Source of the DNA: Brasenia schreberi
Lineage: Eukaryota; Streptophyta; Magnoliopsida; Nymphaeales; Cabombaceae
Length of the DNA: 64,000 nt
Assembly (NCBI GenBank): GCA_036023115.1
Contig: JAYKKT010000059.1
Location: 8,009,001-8,073,000, forward strand
Direction: 5' to 3'
Positions 46,901 to 58,900 of this stretch are shown piece by piece (the first letter of the stretch is position 1; every line of letters begins with the position of its first letter). The translations under genes and the position numbers were made by a program. The notes under the pieces are model-generated. The model was not told the DNA's origin. It saw nothing but the letters and a program-made list of their open reading frames with translations, and did no database searches.

Positions 46901-49900
46901 ATGAAGACAGATGAAGAATGTTGCAGCCAGGAAGGTTGCTAAAAAGAAAAAAAAATCAGTTTTTTGGCAAGTTTGGAGTTTGAAGTATCTCACTCCCAAC
47001 TTGAGGGGGGGTGAGAATATGCATATTTAGTGTTCTTAGTGTTAGTTTTGTAATTTATGATGTTTTAGGTATTATTGTAATTGCTCATTGTATTAAGAGT
47101 ATTTTGGTCATTTTCTATTTTACAGCTCAATATATAAGGGCTGATAGGTTGTATTAGGGTTAACAGATTTTGATTAAGATAGAGAGAGAGAGGAAGGGGC
47201 GGCGGCCTCCATTGGAGGTTCGTCCCCTCCTTCGATCTTCCATGTTTTCTTTTCACTCTGTGTTATTATTTTTGTGATATTCAATCTTCGCTGCACAACC
47301 ACGTTTTTCAGTAGGTAGTTAATCATCAACATGTACACAGACAGAAATGAAGATGTTGAGATGGATGAGTGGTCATACAAGAAAAGACCATATACATAAT
47401 GAGGTTATTAGAAACAAATTAGGAGTGACACCAATAGAGGATAAAATGAGAGAATATCGTTTAAGATGGTTTGGACATATAGAAAGAAGATCAAAAGAAT
47501 AACCTGTAAGAAGATATGAAAAACTAAATTTGGAAAGCATTAAAAGAGGTAGAGGACGACCACAAAAATGTTGGAAAGAAATAATAAAGAATGATCTAGC
47601 TTATTGTGAGTTAACTGCTGACATGACACATGATAGGGCTCTGTGGAAACAAAGAATCCATGTAGCCGACCCCGTCTAGTATGGGAAAAGGCTTAGTTGT
47701 TTGTTGTTGTAGCAGTTAACTCCAAAAAAGTGATTTCATATTTAATATTATTTGTCCATCGTGTTTTTTTTCTTTCCAACTTCCACCAAATTTGGTGTTC
47801 TCTCTGCACCTTTATCTCTGTACTTGACTCTCTTAAGCCCATTTTGACCACCTTTTGTTTTCTTCTTTTTCCCCCATCTTTCTCCTTTCTTGTACACTCA
47901 GGCCTTGTAAAATATGGTCTGTTTCCTCTGCTTTAATTGATCATATATGAATGCAGTATCCTCATGTTGGTTTTGAAAATTTCTGCAGGTTGTTCGTGAG
48001 ATACTAATTCAGATGATGTTTGAAACATTTAATGTCTCAGGATTTTATGCATCTGAACAAGCCGTATTGTCACTTTATGCTGTAGGGCGTATCTCAGGTT
48101 GCACTGTTGATGTTGGGCATGGAAAAATTGGTGGGTGTGCCTGATTATATCTTGTGAACCTATGCTCAAATTGCTTTGAATACTTATATGCTTGATTGAG
48201 TACTTGTTTCTTCATTTCTACGGTAACATCTTCGCGTCATAAAATAAGCTTATAACATCTGAGCAAGTTGGTGAGGTAATTGTTAGCCATTATGTCCTGT
48301 ATCAATACAGGCATACTGTTGAACTCAATAGTAGGGATACAAAATTATGAACTTTGCATATTGGTCGTATCTTAGCCTTTTGATAAATAAGAAGAACCAA
48401 AAAAGGTCAAGAAAAGTTCTAAAAAGATATCAAATACCAGCGATGCATTTTGATCATTGAAAATAACATAATATGATGCATAATAAGATAAATATAGTTA
48501 GAAAAGAAATACACATGGGTTTGGGGTGTACATGTGTATGCTATGATATGGTACATAGCAGAGTACATCCCTGTATCATTTTTTATAAGAGGATACAAGC
48601 CGGTATGGAGAAACATAATGATATGATGTATGCTATCAATATTCCTACCAATACGATATATATTGATACATATGATACAAACAAGAGTTGATGACACCCT
48701 CTGTCCTGGTATGATGAGTCTGGTGGAGTAGGTGGACAGTTCATCAAGACAACTTGTTCTCTGTGTATGGTCCTGAACACTTCTTTTGTCTTCAGAATAA
48801 CAGTTTTATAAAGAGCATGCTCTTAGTCTATATTACTATGCGGCAAAACTAGTGGAGTTCCTTCAACAAATCTAAAAGCAACGGGAGAAATTCAAACAGT
48901 AGATTCTAAGAGAAAATGTCTCAGAGAAAAATAAGCAAATTGCATGATCACTGAATTAAGGGTAAAGTATGGACCAAAACTCTAACCAATCAAACTGTGA
49001 AACTCATAACTATAATGAAGAATATGAAGCTTTAATCCCTTCTGAAACTATATAACAGAAACTATAATCACACTATTCAAAAGAAAGCCCATAATTGAGG
49101 ATCTCTGGGTCAGGCTCACTATGCATTACAAATAGCAGCGGAAGGAGATTTGATTGTTGCTGCGAGCTGTTGGGTGTGTGCCCACAATGCTCAACTCCCC
49201 CTGAATAAGAGTTTCATTTTTGAAGATCAAGTGACAGACATGGGGACTCTTTCACATACATGTACTGCTGAATGTCAGTCTAGGATTAGATGAACAAGAG
49301 GTTCTTCAGGATGGACGTTGCAGAGGCATCACTGGATATTGACCCACCAACGAGCAGGGCTCCACCTTTTTGTGGGCCTGCCTAATATGAGCTATATGGG
49401 TTTCAAAGTACGAGTTAGATGATTGGTTCACCAAGGCCTTCACCTACATTTCATGTTCCACCAACGAGCAGGGCCCCATCCTTTTGTGGGCCTATCTAAG
49501 ATGAGCTATATGGGTTTCAAAGTTTGAGTTAGATGATTGGTTCACCAAGGCCTTCACCTACATTTCATGTTCCACCAACGAGCAGGGCCCCATCCTTTTG
49601 TGGGCCTATCTAAGATGAGCTATATGGGTTTCAAAGTTTGAGTTTATTGGTTCACCAAGGCCTTCACCTACATTTCATGTTTTCTTAGTCAAAGGTTGGA
49701 TACATATTATAATTTTGCGAAAGGGAGAAGTGTTAGGAGGGGTTGGCAAGGGTCTAAGTTCTATGTAGTTTAGTGTAAGTTTCTCTTTTGTTCTCTTTGG
49801 TGTTTTTTCCCTTAGGTAATAGTTTCTTAAGGTTGGACTTCTTAGCTTTCAAGAACTAGCCCAAGAACCTTAACCATTGGAGTCTTCAAATTGTTAGTTG

Positions 49901-52900
49901 AGCTACTTGGTTCCCGAGTTCTTCTCTTTTCTACTTCGTCAAAGCTTATTTTGTTTATAATATTTATCAGGCACTATGAGGAATTTCTTGTGTATGCTCG
50001 AGGGGCATTAACAAAGTAATATTTGCATATCATGTGTTCCTAGTTCCTATGTCAACTGTAAATTTGTAATCCCTTTATTAATAATCTAGGATATATTTGC
50101 GTAGATTACACCATACGTGCATTCTCCCTCCCGCCCTCTGTTAACGTTCCCCCTCCCGTTCCTCTCGTCTTCATCTACGCTGAACGAAGGTCGTAGGATC
50201 TCCGTCGGTGCTGAGCCAACAATCTCGTCACTCTCGGGTACCTATCTCTCTCATCTAAGTTTGGGGGCTCTCTGTTTCTGCTTCTAGCAGCAGAAATATT
50301 TTGGCAGATTTCTTCCATACCCCGCAAGCGATCAATCTCTGTGTGTGTGACATGAATGTGCTCATTGCTTTCGGTTTTTCTTTGCATAGTCGGACCAGTA
50401 TTTTTATTTGAAATGAGGGGATCGTAAGATGTCGCCGAAAATTTTCTTTTGTTGTGATTTTGGTTCGCATCATCTAATCATTTCTTTCGGTTTTAGACTT
50501 TGGTTGTCATCATCTGACCAATCTTTAATATGTGGTGATTTTGGTTGAGCAATTAACGATCAATTTTGTTTTGGTTAGCATCCATGTTTCCCTTATTTTA
50601 TTTGGGATTTCAGCTTGAACTTTGGTTAAGCTTGTGAATTGGAAGGCTTGCATTGCTTATCGTTTTCCTTGCATGATAACTTACCTTGTGTAATCTAAAA
50701 GTTTTCAAAATTATAGAGGCCGCCCCACTCAAATCTCCAATCTGCCCCATCTACGTTTTACAACCCTAAAAAAGGGAAAATGCTAATTTCAAATTTTGAA
50801 TTCTATTTATTATTTCAGATAATAACAGTTTTTCCAAAGATCGGTCTTGAAAGTTGAAACGAGGCTGTGATCTATATTGAGAAATTCTAGGGTTTAAGCT
50901 CTTCCCTTTTCCTCTTGCATGCCTAGCATTGTCCTCCTCCAAATCAGCAGCAGAAGGGGGACAGGGGGTTGATCAGAAGCCTCCCAACAAAAGTGAGCTC
51001 TCCTTGTTGGAAGAATTTGACGGCCACATAGACATGAAAGAATAACCATCTGATGCTCAATAAACCATAAGCCCCTTCCTTACTGTACAACTTATAGTAC
51101 TTTACACTCGATAGTAAAATTTGGGCATAGTTTTACAAACCTTCGACCGAAAAGATTGTTTCTTTTCCCTTGAACTTCAAACCTTATGATTCGTTGGTTC
51201 TCATATACATATTTTTTTTTCATAGAACGGAAAAAATAGAACGGTGGATATGACGTTCTCTATTTCAGCTAAGACTTGTTTCCTGACATCTCTTTCAATC
51301 ACAACCAACAAGAAATAATGGGTTTCTGATTTGTCAGAGGAGGGTTGTGTTAGGCTTCCGACAGCCAGCGTAAAACTTTGTCGGACTTAACATGGATTCT
51401 ACCGAAAAAAAACAAAGAATCCATGTAGCTGACCCCATCTGGTATGGGAAAAGGCTTAGTTGTAGTTGTAGTAGTAGTTTTATATTTGCGTAGATTACAT
51501 ACCAAACATCATTGTGATGGTGATCATTGTTGTTTGTACTGTATCATATTGAGTATTGTTTTTCCTCATGAGACTGGTGTATCGTATAGTACATTTTTAA
51601 AAAATAAAAAATTAGAAAAATCTTGATAATTATAAATAATTCCTATAAATTAAAATTTGAATAAACATTCAACAACAATAACTAAGCCTTTTCCTATACT
51701 AGATGAGGTTGACAACATAGATTCTTTGTCTCCATAGATCTCTATCATGTGTCACGCTAACAATTAACTTAATGTAAGATAAATCATTTTTTATTGTTTT
51801 CTTCCAACACTTTTGTGGTCTTCTATTTTTTTTTTACAATCTAGTTTATCATACCTTTTTATCGAAGCTTCTCCAACTCCAAACTCCAAACCATCTTAAA
51901 CGATTTTTTCTCATTTTGTTATCTATTGGTGCTACTCCCAATTTATTTCTAATAACCTCATTATGTATACGGTCTTTCCTTGTATGACCCCTCATTCATC
52001 TCATCTTCATTTTTGCTACGGACATCTTTTATATTTCCAACACTCATAACCATCAATCGTAAAAGGTCTAATTGCTATTCTATAATATTTACCTTTCAAC
52101 TTTAATGATATCTTCTTATCAAACATAAAACATGATGCCCCTCTCCATTTTAACCAACCAACATTAATTCTATGCGTAACATCTCCATTAATTTTTCCAT
52201 CACTTTGAAAAATTGACTCTAGGTATTTAAAACTTTCCTTGTGAGGGATGCAATGTGTGTTAATCTTAATTTTTATGTCTTTTAAAGTACTCAAATGATC
52301 AAACTTACATGTCATATATTCTGTCTTTGTTCTACTAAGTCGGAAGCCTTTACTTTCTAACATTTTTCTTCATAGTTTCAATTTCCTATTAACTTTTTCC
52401 TTAGACTACACCAAGGTACTTCATCGTGAATATGTTTTGTTAACTCATCAATGACCCAACAAATATCTTTTGACACCCTATCATAAGCTTTTTCTAGATA
52501 AAAAAATATCATGTGAAGTTTTTTTTGCTCTAAAATGTTTTATAACACGTCTCAATTGGTGAATCACTTCAATATTATTTTATAAGACACGACTGCTTAG
52601 TTTTAACGGTGAGATCATTGTGCATCATAGTCCCGTACTCCGGTCATGGTTTTGCTGCCAATATCTTCTACGCTTCTGTTTTGTCGTGTGTGTGTGTGCA
52701 TTCACTAGTTGTTTTGGTCATACACATACCAAATGTTTGTTAGATTGTCTTTATTTGTGTTGTGTCTGTTGACCGTTGAAATGTGGTTTTCTTTGTCTCT
52801 TTACGTTGTTTTGGCTTGTAAGGTTTAACAAGTGGGAGTTATATGGTGAGTTCACTATATTCATGAATGCCCAACTTCTATGTCCTTTAAAATATGTTTA

Positions 52901-55900
52901 AAGGATCCAATCCATTGCATGTGTTATTTTACCTGGGAAGCACACAAATGGTGAATTCATTGTAGAATCATTTTGACGTGTTTCATGAACATTCCATGGT
53001 GTATGTTCTCTATCATGATTTATTGGCTACATGTGACATATTTTAGTTAACATTCATGGCTCAAGCATTTGGAATTTTAAGTATTTTGGTTACTTAGGGT
53101 CTTACGTTATAGGCTATAATAATTGTTTTCTTTTAATTTTTTATAATATTTTAATTCAGTTGGCTATTCAATGCCGACCCCATCTAGTATGGAAAAAGGC
53201 TTAGTTGTTGTTGTTGGCTATTCAATGTGTCGTTACAGTTTGTTTTATTTGTTAATGGTGCTTCGTTTGAGTTAGAGTGGATCATGAGTCCTCCCCTCAT
53301 AGCTTTGTTGGTGGCCTTTTTTGATGGAGCCTTCAGAATATGATTGATCCTTTTATTTTTGTTAAGCACTTCGGATGGATTATGTTTAGAATCTTAATTT
53401 TGATATGAAAGTTATATGTATAAAGTTGAAAATATTATTGAATGAAACTTTCTTGTTTTCATATGTTATACTTTTTAGTAGGTATTGTGCCATACCCGTC
53501 GTACCTTAGCTTTTAAAAAAAATGTGCATACCTCGTACCCATATCCATGCAATGTAGCTTACTGATCAATGTTTCGATATTGTAAGTACCAATACAAATT
53601 TTATTATGGAGGACCAGCTTCCTTATAACTCCGCCCATGTAAGGATTACCCTTGCATTGCCGGTCCCAAGCCCGGATAAAGGAGGAGGGTTGTGTTAGGC
53701 TTCTGACAGCCAGCGTAAAACTTCGTCGGATTTTTATAACATGGATTATAAAAATTATGAGCATTGCTTTGGGGCATCCCGGCCTAGCGACGTGCTGCAG
53801 AGCCCGAATGCAGTAAGAAGTAAGCAAGGGCCACTATATTTTCGCCCGAATGTAGTGAATCAATTGCAGAGAGGGTTCCCACATCATGGACGGGTGTGGG
53901 TAAAGAAGTTAGTCCCGCTACATTGCCGCCCGAATGTAGTGAAAAAATTTCAGAGAGGGTCTTTGCATTTTGATTATGGACGGATGCGGGGGGTAAGAAA
54001 GCTAGTCCTGGATAATAAGATTCGTATTGGTTCTTGGAATATCGAAACATTATCCGGTAAGCTAATGGAGGTGGTAGATACTATGATTCGGAAAAAGATT
54101 CATATTCTATGTTGACAAGAGACAAAAATGGGTTGGAGGAAAAGCAAAGGAGATAGAGGATACATGTTTTAAATTATGTTACTAAGGTAAAGAAAAGGCT
54201 CGAAACGGAGTTGGTATTATCATAAATAAAGATTTAAAGGAGAGTGTAATTGACATACAACGATATGGTGACCGAATCATAACGTTGAAATTAGTGTTAG
54301 GAGCAGAGGTTTTGAATATAGTTTATGCGTACGCACCCCAAGTAGGACTAGAAGATAGTATAAAGACAGTTTTTTGGGAAGAGTTAGATAAGGTGTTTCA
54401 AAAGATTCCACAAAGGGAGATGATTTGTTTAGGAGGAGATTTAAATGGACATGTCGGTAAAGAGGCATTAGGATATCAAGGGATTCATGGAAACTTTGGT
54501 TTTGGGGATATAAATGAGGAAGGTAGGGAGATTTTAAATTTTGCTATGGCATTTGATCTCCTTATAGTCAATACAATCTTCGAAAAATGAGATGAACATT
54601 TAATTACTTATAAGAGTGGCTTATCACAAACACAAATTGATTACTTTATTTGTAGAAAAAAAGATAGAGCGTGTTGGAAAGATTGTAAGGTAATTCCAGG
54701 AGAAAGCTTAACCACCCAACATCGACTTTTAGTTATGGATTTACAAATAAAAAGTGGACAAAGAAGAAAAGAGTGCATCGAGCTATTTAGACTAAATGGT
54801 AGAACCTCAAAAGTGAGAAAGAAGATATATTTAAACAGAAAGTCCTTTAAGGAGATGTTTGGAATTATGTTGGTACACCCTGTGATATATGGAACAATAT
54901 GGCTATACATATTAGGAAAGTTGCGAAAGATGTGTTAGGGGTATCTAAGGGAGGTGTACCGACACAAAAAGAAGTTTGGTGGTGTAGTGAAGTAGTACAA
55001 AATAAAATCAAGGCAAAGAGGGCATGTTACAAATTACATTATGTTAAGAAAACTAGTGAAACTTTAGAAGCTTATAATAAAGTAAAAAAGGAAGCAAAAA
55101 AGGCCATTAGTGAAGCAAAAGCTAAGATTTGGGAGAACTTATATAAAAAACTCAACTCAAAAGAGGGCGAAAGAGATATTTTTAGGATAGCTAGGGCTAG
55201 AGATAAGAAAACTAAAGATCTTAATTATGTTAGATGCATAAAAGACGATGATGAAAAAATTCTAGTGGCAAATGATGATATAAGAAATAGATGGAAAAAC
55301 TATTTTTATAATCTTTTTAATGAAAATAAAGATGTTAGTATTAGTTTAGGAGATTTAGCCAAGTCAGAAAAGTATATAAACCACAATTTCTACCGACGTA
55401 TTCAAAAGAATGAAGTCAAAGAGGCTCTTAAACATATGAAGGGTGGTAAATCGGTAGGACCAGATAATATTCCTATAGAAGTTTGGAAAATACTAGGAGA
55501 AATAGGAATCACTTGGCTCACAAGACTATTTAATGAAATATGGAAAAACCAAAAGATGCCCGAGGAATGAAAGCAAGTACACTTATACCCATATATAAGA
55601 ACAAGGGGGACATTAAAAATTGTGTGAATTATCGAGGTATCAAGTTGATGAGTCATACTATGAAATTATGAGAAAGAATTATCAAACGTAGGTTAAGACA
55701 AGTATCAAGTACAACAAAGAACTAATTTGGGTTCATGCCAGGCATATCTACTATTGAAGTGATTCACCTTTTGAGACGTCTTATGAAACATTTTAGAGCA
55801 AAAAAGAAAGACCTTCACATGATATTTATTGATCTAGAAAAAGCTTATGATAGGGTACCGAAGGAGGTTCTTTGGAGAACTTTGGAAAAAAGAAGTATCC

Positions 55901-58900
55901 CATTGACATATATTAACCTTATAAGAGACATGTATGATGGTGCAAAAACATGTGTGAGGACTCATGAAGGAACGACAGACTTCTTTGAAGTTAATATTGG
56001 GTTACATCAAGGATCAACTTTAAGCCCATACTTATTTATGATGGTGATGGATGAGTTAACAAAACATATTCAAGATGAAGTACCTTGGTGTATGTTATTT
56101 GCAGATGACATTGTATTAGTGGAGGAGTCTAAGGAAAAAGTTAATAGAAAATTGGAACTATGGAGAGAAACATTAGAAAGCAAAAGCCTCCGACTTAGTA
56201 GAACAAAGACATAATATATGTAATGTAAGTTTGATCATTTGGTTACTTCAGAGGACAGAAATTAAAATAGGCACATATTGCATTCCTCATAAGGAAAGTT
56301 TTAAATACCTAGGGTCAATTTTTGAGAGTGATGGAAGAATTGATGGAGATGTTACGCATAGAATTAATGCTGGTTGGTTAAAATAGAGAGGAGCATCAGG
56401 TATTCTTTGTGATAAGAAGATACCATTAAAATTAAAAGGTAAATATTATAGAGCAACAATTAGGCGTGACATGTTTTATGGTTCTGAGTGTTGGGCAGTT
56501 AATCATTAACATGTAGTGATAGAAATGAAGATGTTGAGATGGATGAGTGGTCATACAAGAAAAGACCATATACATAATGAGGTTATTAGAAACAAAGTAG
56601 GAGTGGCACCAATAGAGGATAAAATGAGAGAACATCGTTTAAGATGGTTTGGACATATAGAAAGAAGATCAAAAGAAGAACCTCTAAGAAGGTTAGAAAA
56701 ATTAAATTTGGAAAGTATTAAAAGAGGTAGAGGATGACCACAAAAGTGTTGGAAGGAAACAATAAAGAATGATCTAGCTTATTGGGAGTTAACTGCTAAC
56801 ATGGCACAAGATAGGGATCTGTGGAAACAAAGAATCCATGTAGCCGACCCCGTCTAGTGTGGGAAAAGGCTTAGTTGTTGTTTGTTGTAGGACTAGCTTC
56901 CTTACCCTCCGTATTCGTCCATGCTGAAAATGTGGAGATCTTCACTGTAACTTGTTCACTACATTCGGGTGACCATGTTACTCACATCCGTCCATGATGT
57001 AGGGACTCTCTTCAATTGATTCACTCCATCCGGGCGAAAATTAAGAGGCCCTTGCTTACTTTTCATTGCATTCGGCTGTGTAGTGCGTCGTTAAGAGGTA
57101 ATGCCCCAACACAATGCTTATAATTTGTACAAGGTAGAGAAGTCCGACAAAGTTTTACGCTAAGTGTCGGAAGCCTAACGCAATCCTCCTCCTTTATTAA
57201 ACCTTGGGACCAGCCATGCAAAGGTGATCCCCTACACGGGCGGAGTTTGAGCAAACGTTCATCATTGAATATTAATTCAAAAGTAATGATATTGTCTTTT
57301 AGAAAGAATGAAAGGGCATAACTAGTAATTAGATGCAAAGGCAGCATGAGTTTGACGGATAATATTTGAAGTTACACAGCTTTCTGTTGCCGAAGATGCA
57401 TCTCTGCAGATTCCATCCATGCATACTGTCTCTATGAGTAAAGCTCTGTAAATGAGATGCGAAAGCAATCATTCAGTTGTTTCCCATCACCACTTGTATA
57501 AAGGTCATGATCAATGAATGAAGATGCAGTTTACTTGTCTCTGTCCACGGTGATTGTAGAAAATATTGGGTTTTGCAGCTTCTCAAAAAGAACTACTTGC
57601 CAATGTCTGGCCTTTTGCATCCTAAAGCCAATACTAGTGTCTTAGTTTACTTTTGGTACCAATACGTCGGTTGTTTTTTGGCTTCAATATGACAAACAAA
57701 CCTTATCTATTTTAGTGCATGGCTCCAATGTTTGGACTGGCCTGTGCCTTGTTGGGAATTTAATCTCTTTCCAAGGTTTTGGACATTGAATGAAGTAGTT
57801 TTTTCTAAATTTATTGTTCTCAGCTACTGTAATCATTCTCTTCAAGCTATTGTAGCCGTTATTTGGAATAATGAAGTGCATTTCTTATTTTTTCAGATAT
57901 CGCTCCTGTTTGTGAAGGTGCTGTTCAGCACATTGCCTCAAAAAGGTTTGAGATTGGGGGCGTTGATTTGACAAGGTTGCTTGCTCAGGAACTCCAGCAG
58001 TCCAATCCATTGAGTATTGACATTTTTGAGATTGAGAAACTGAAAGAGCAATATGCATGCTGTGCAGAAGATCATATTTCATATAAAGAGAAACAGAAGA
58101 CGTGCCAGCCAGAAAAGCACACTCTTCCAGATGGTCAGGTCTCTCTCTCTCTCTCTCGTTATTGGCTTGAGAGTTGAGTAAACTCATAAGCCTATAGACC
58201 TTGATGCAAATAATTTCTGTAGGAAGTCATCATAGAGATGTGGCCTTTTGCTGCTTGGTTGTAAATTTATGAAATTTATGAGGAACCATTTAGCAGCTGT
58301 TGACGAAACTAAATATTTGTGATACTCTTTTTTTCCTCAAAATGCCATTTTTCTAGGCCCTGTATCTTAATTATCCTCCAGTGTATTAAGCATTAGACAA
58401 CAAGAAGTTGAAAATCCACACAGCAATCAAGTTTTGTAGTCGAGATAGTTTTTAACGTCTAGGACAAAAGCACTACTAAATATTCGATATATCTCAGAAT
58501 CTGTGAAAGGACCATGCAGAAATATAATTTTTTTTTGAGGGCCATCCTTCTAATATTAGCTTTCTTACAGTTCTTTTCTGCAACATTCATGCATTAGAAC
58601 GTATTTACCTACATGCATGCAAATAAATTTGTCCTGAGCTATCTAAGCATTAAGTGGCCTTTTTGATTACCTTTCCAGGAAATAATTATTGGAAAAGAAA
58701 GGTATACCGTTGGTGAAGCCTTATTTCAGCCATCCATATTAGGTCTGGAGGAGTATGGGATTGTTGAGCAGCTTGTCCGCTGTGTCACAAGTGTTCCATA
58801 TGAAAGCCAGAGGATGCTATTGGAGAACACCGTGCTTTGTGGTGGTACCACGTCTATGACTGGTTTGCCTTTTCCTTATACCTTCCCATGTTCTGAGTTT

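Larger units (their letters stand above)
44530..47297 (+). mobile_element. Second gene-capturing LTR element (element B), 5' LTR not found
   Basis: The 3' part is clear: the family's tandem repeats (46660-46900), then CACTCCCAACTTGAGGGGGG, the same purine tract as element A, then a diverged LTR (47012-47297) sharing the layout of element A's LTR (TATATAAGG-like box at 47131, CCTCCATTGGAGG at 47207). The interior holds PPR and PHD-finger fragments in sense orientation and no gag-pol. It splits the LINE of ARP7 intron 2, so it came later than that LINE. The left boundary (near 44530) is where LINE similarity stops; no left LTR is visible. Confidence 0.72.

Noticed and set aside
57885..58187. 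100-codon minus-strand reading
   Set aside because: Antisense shadow of ARP7 exon 4.
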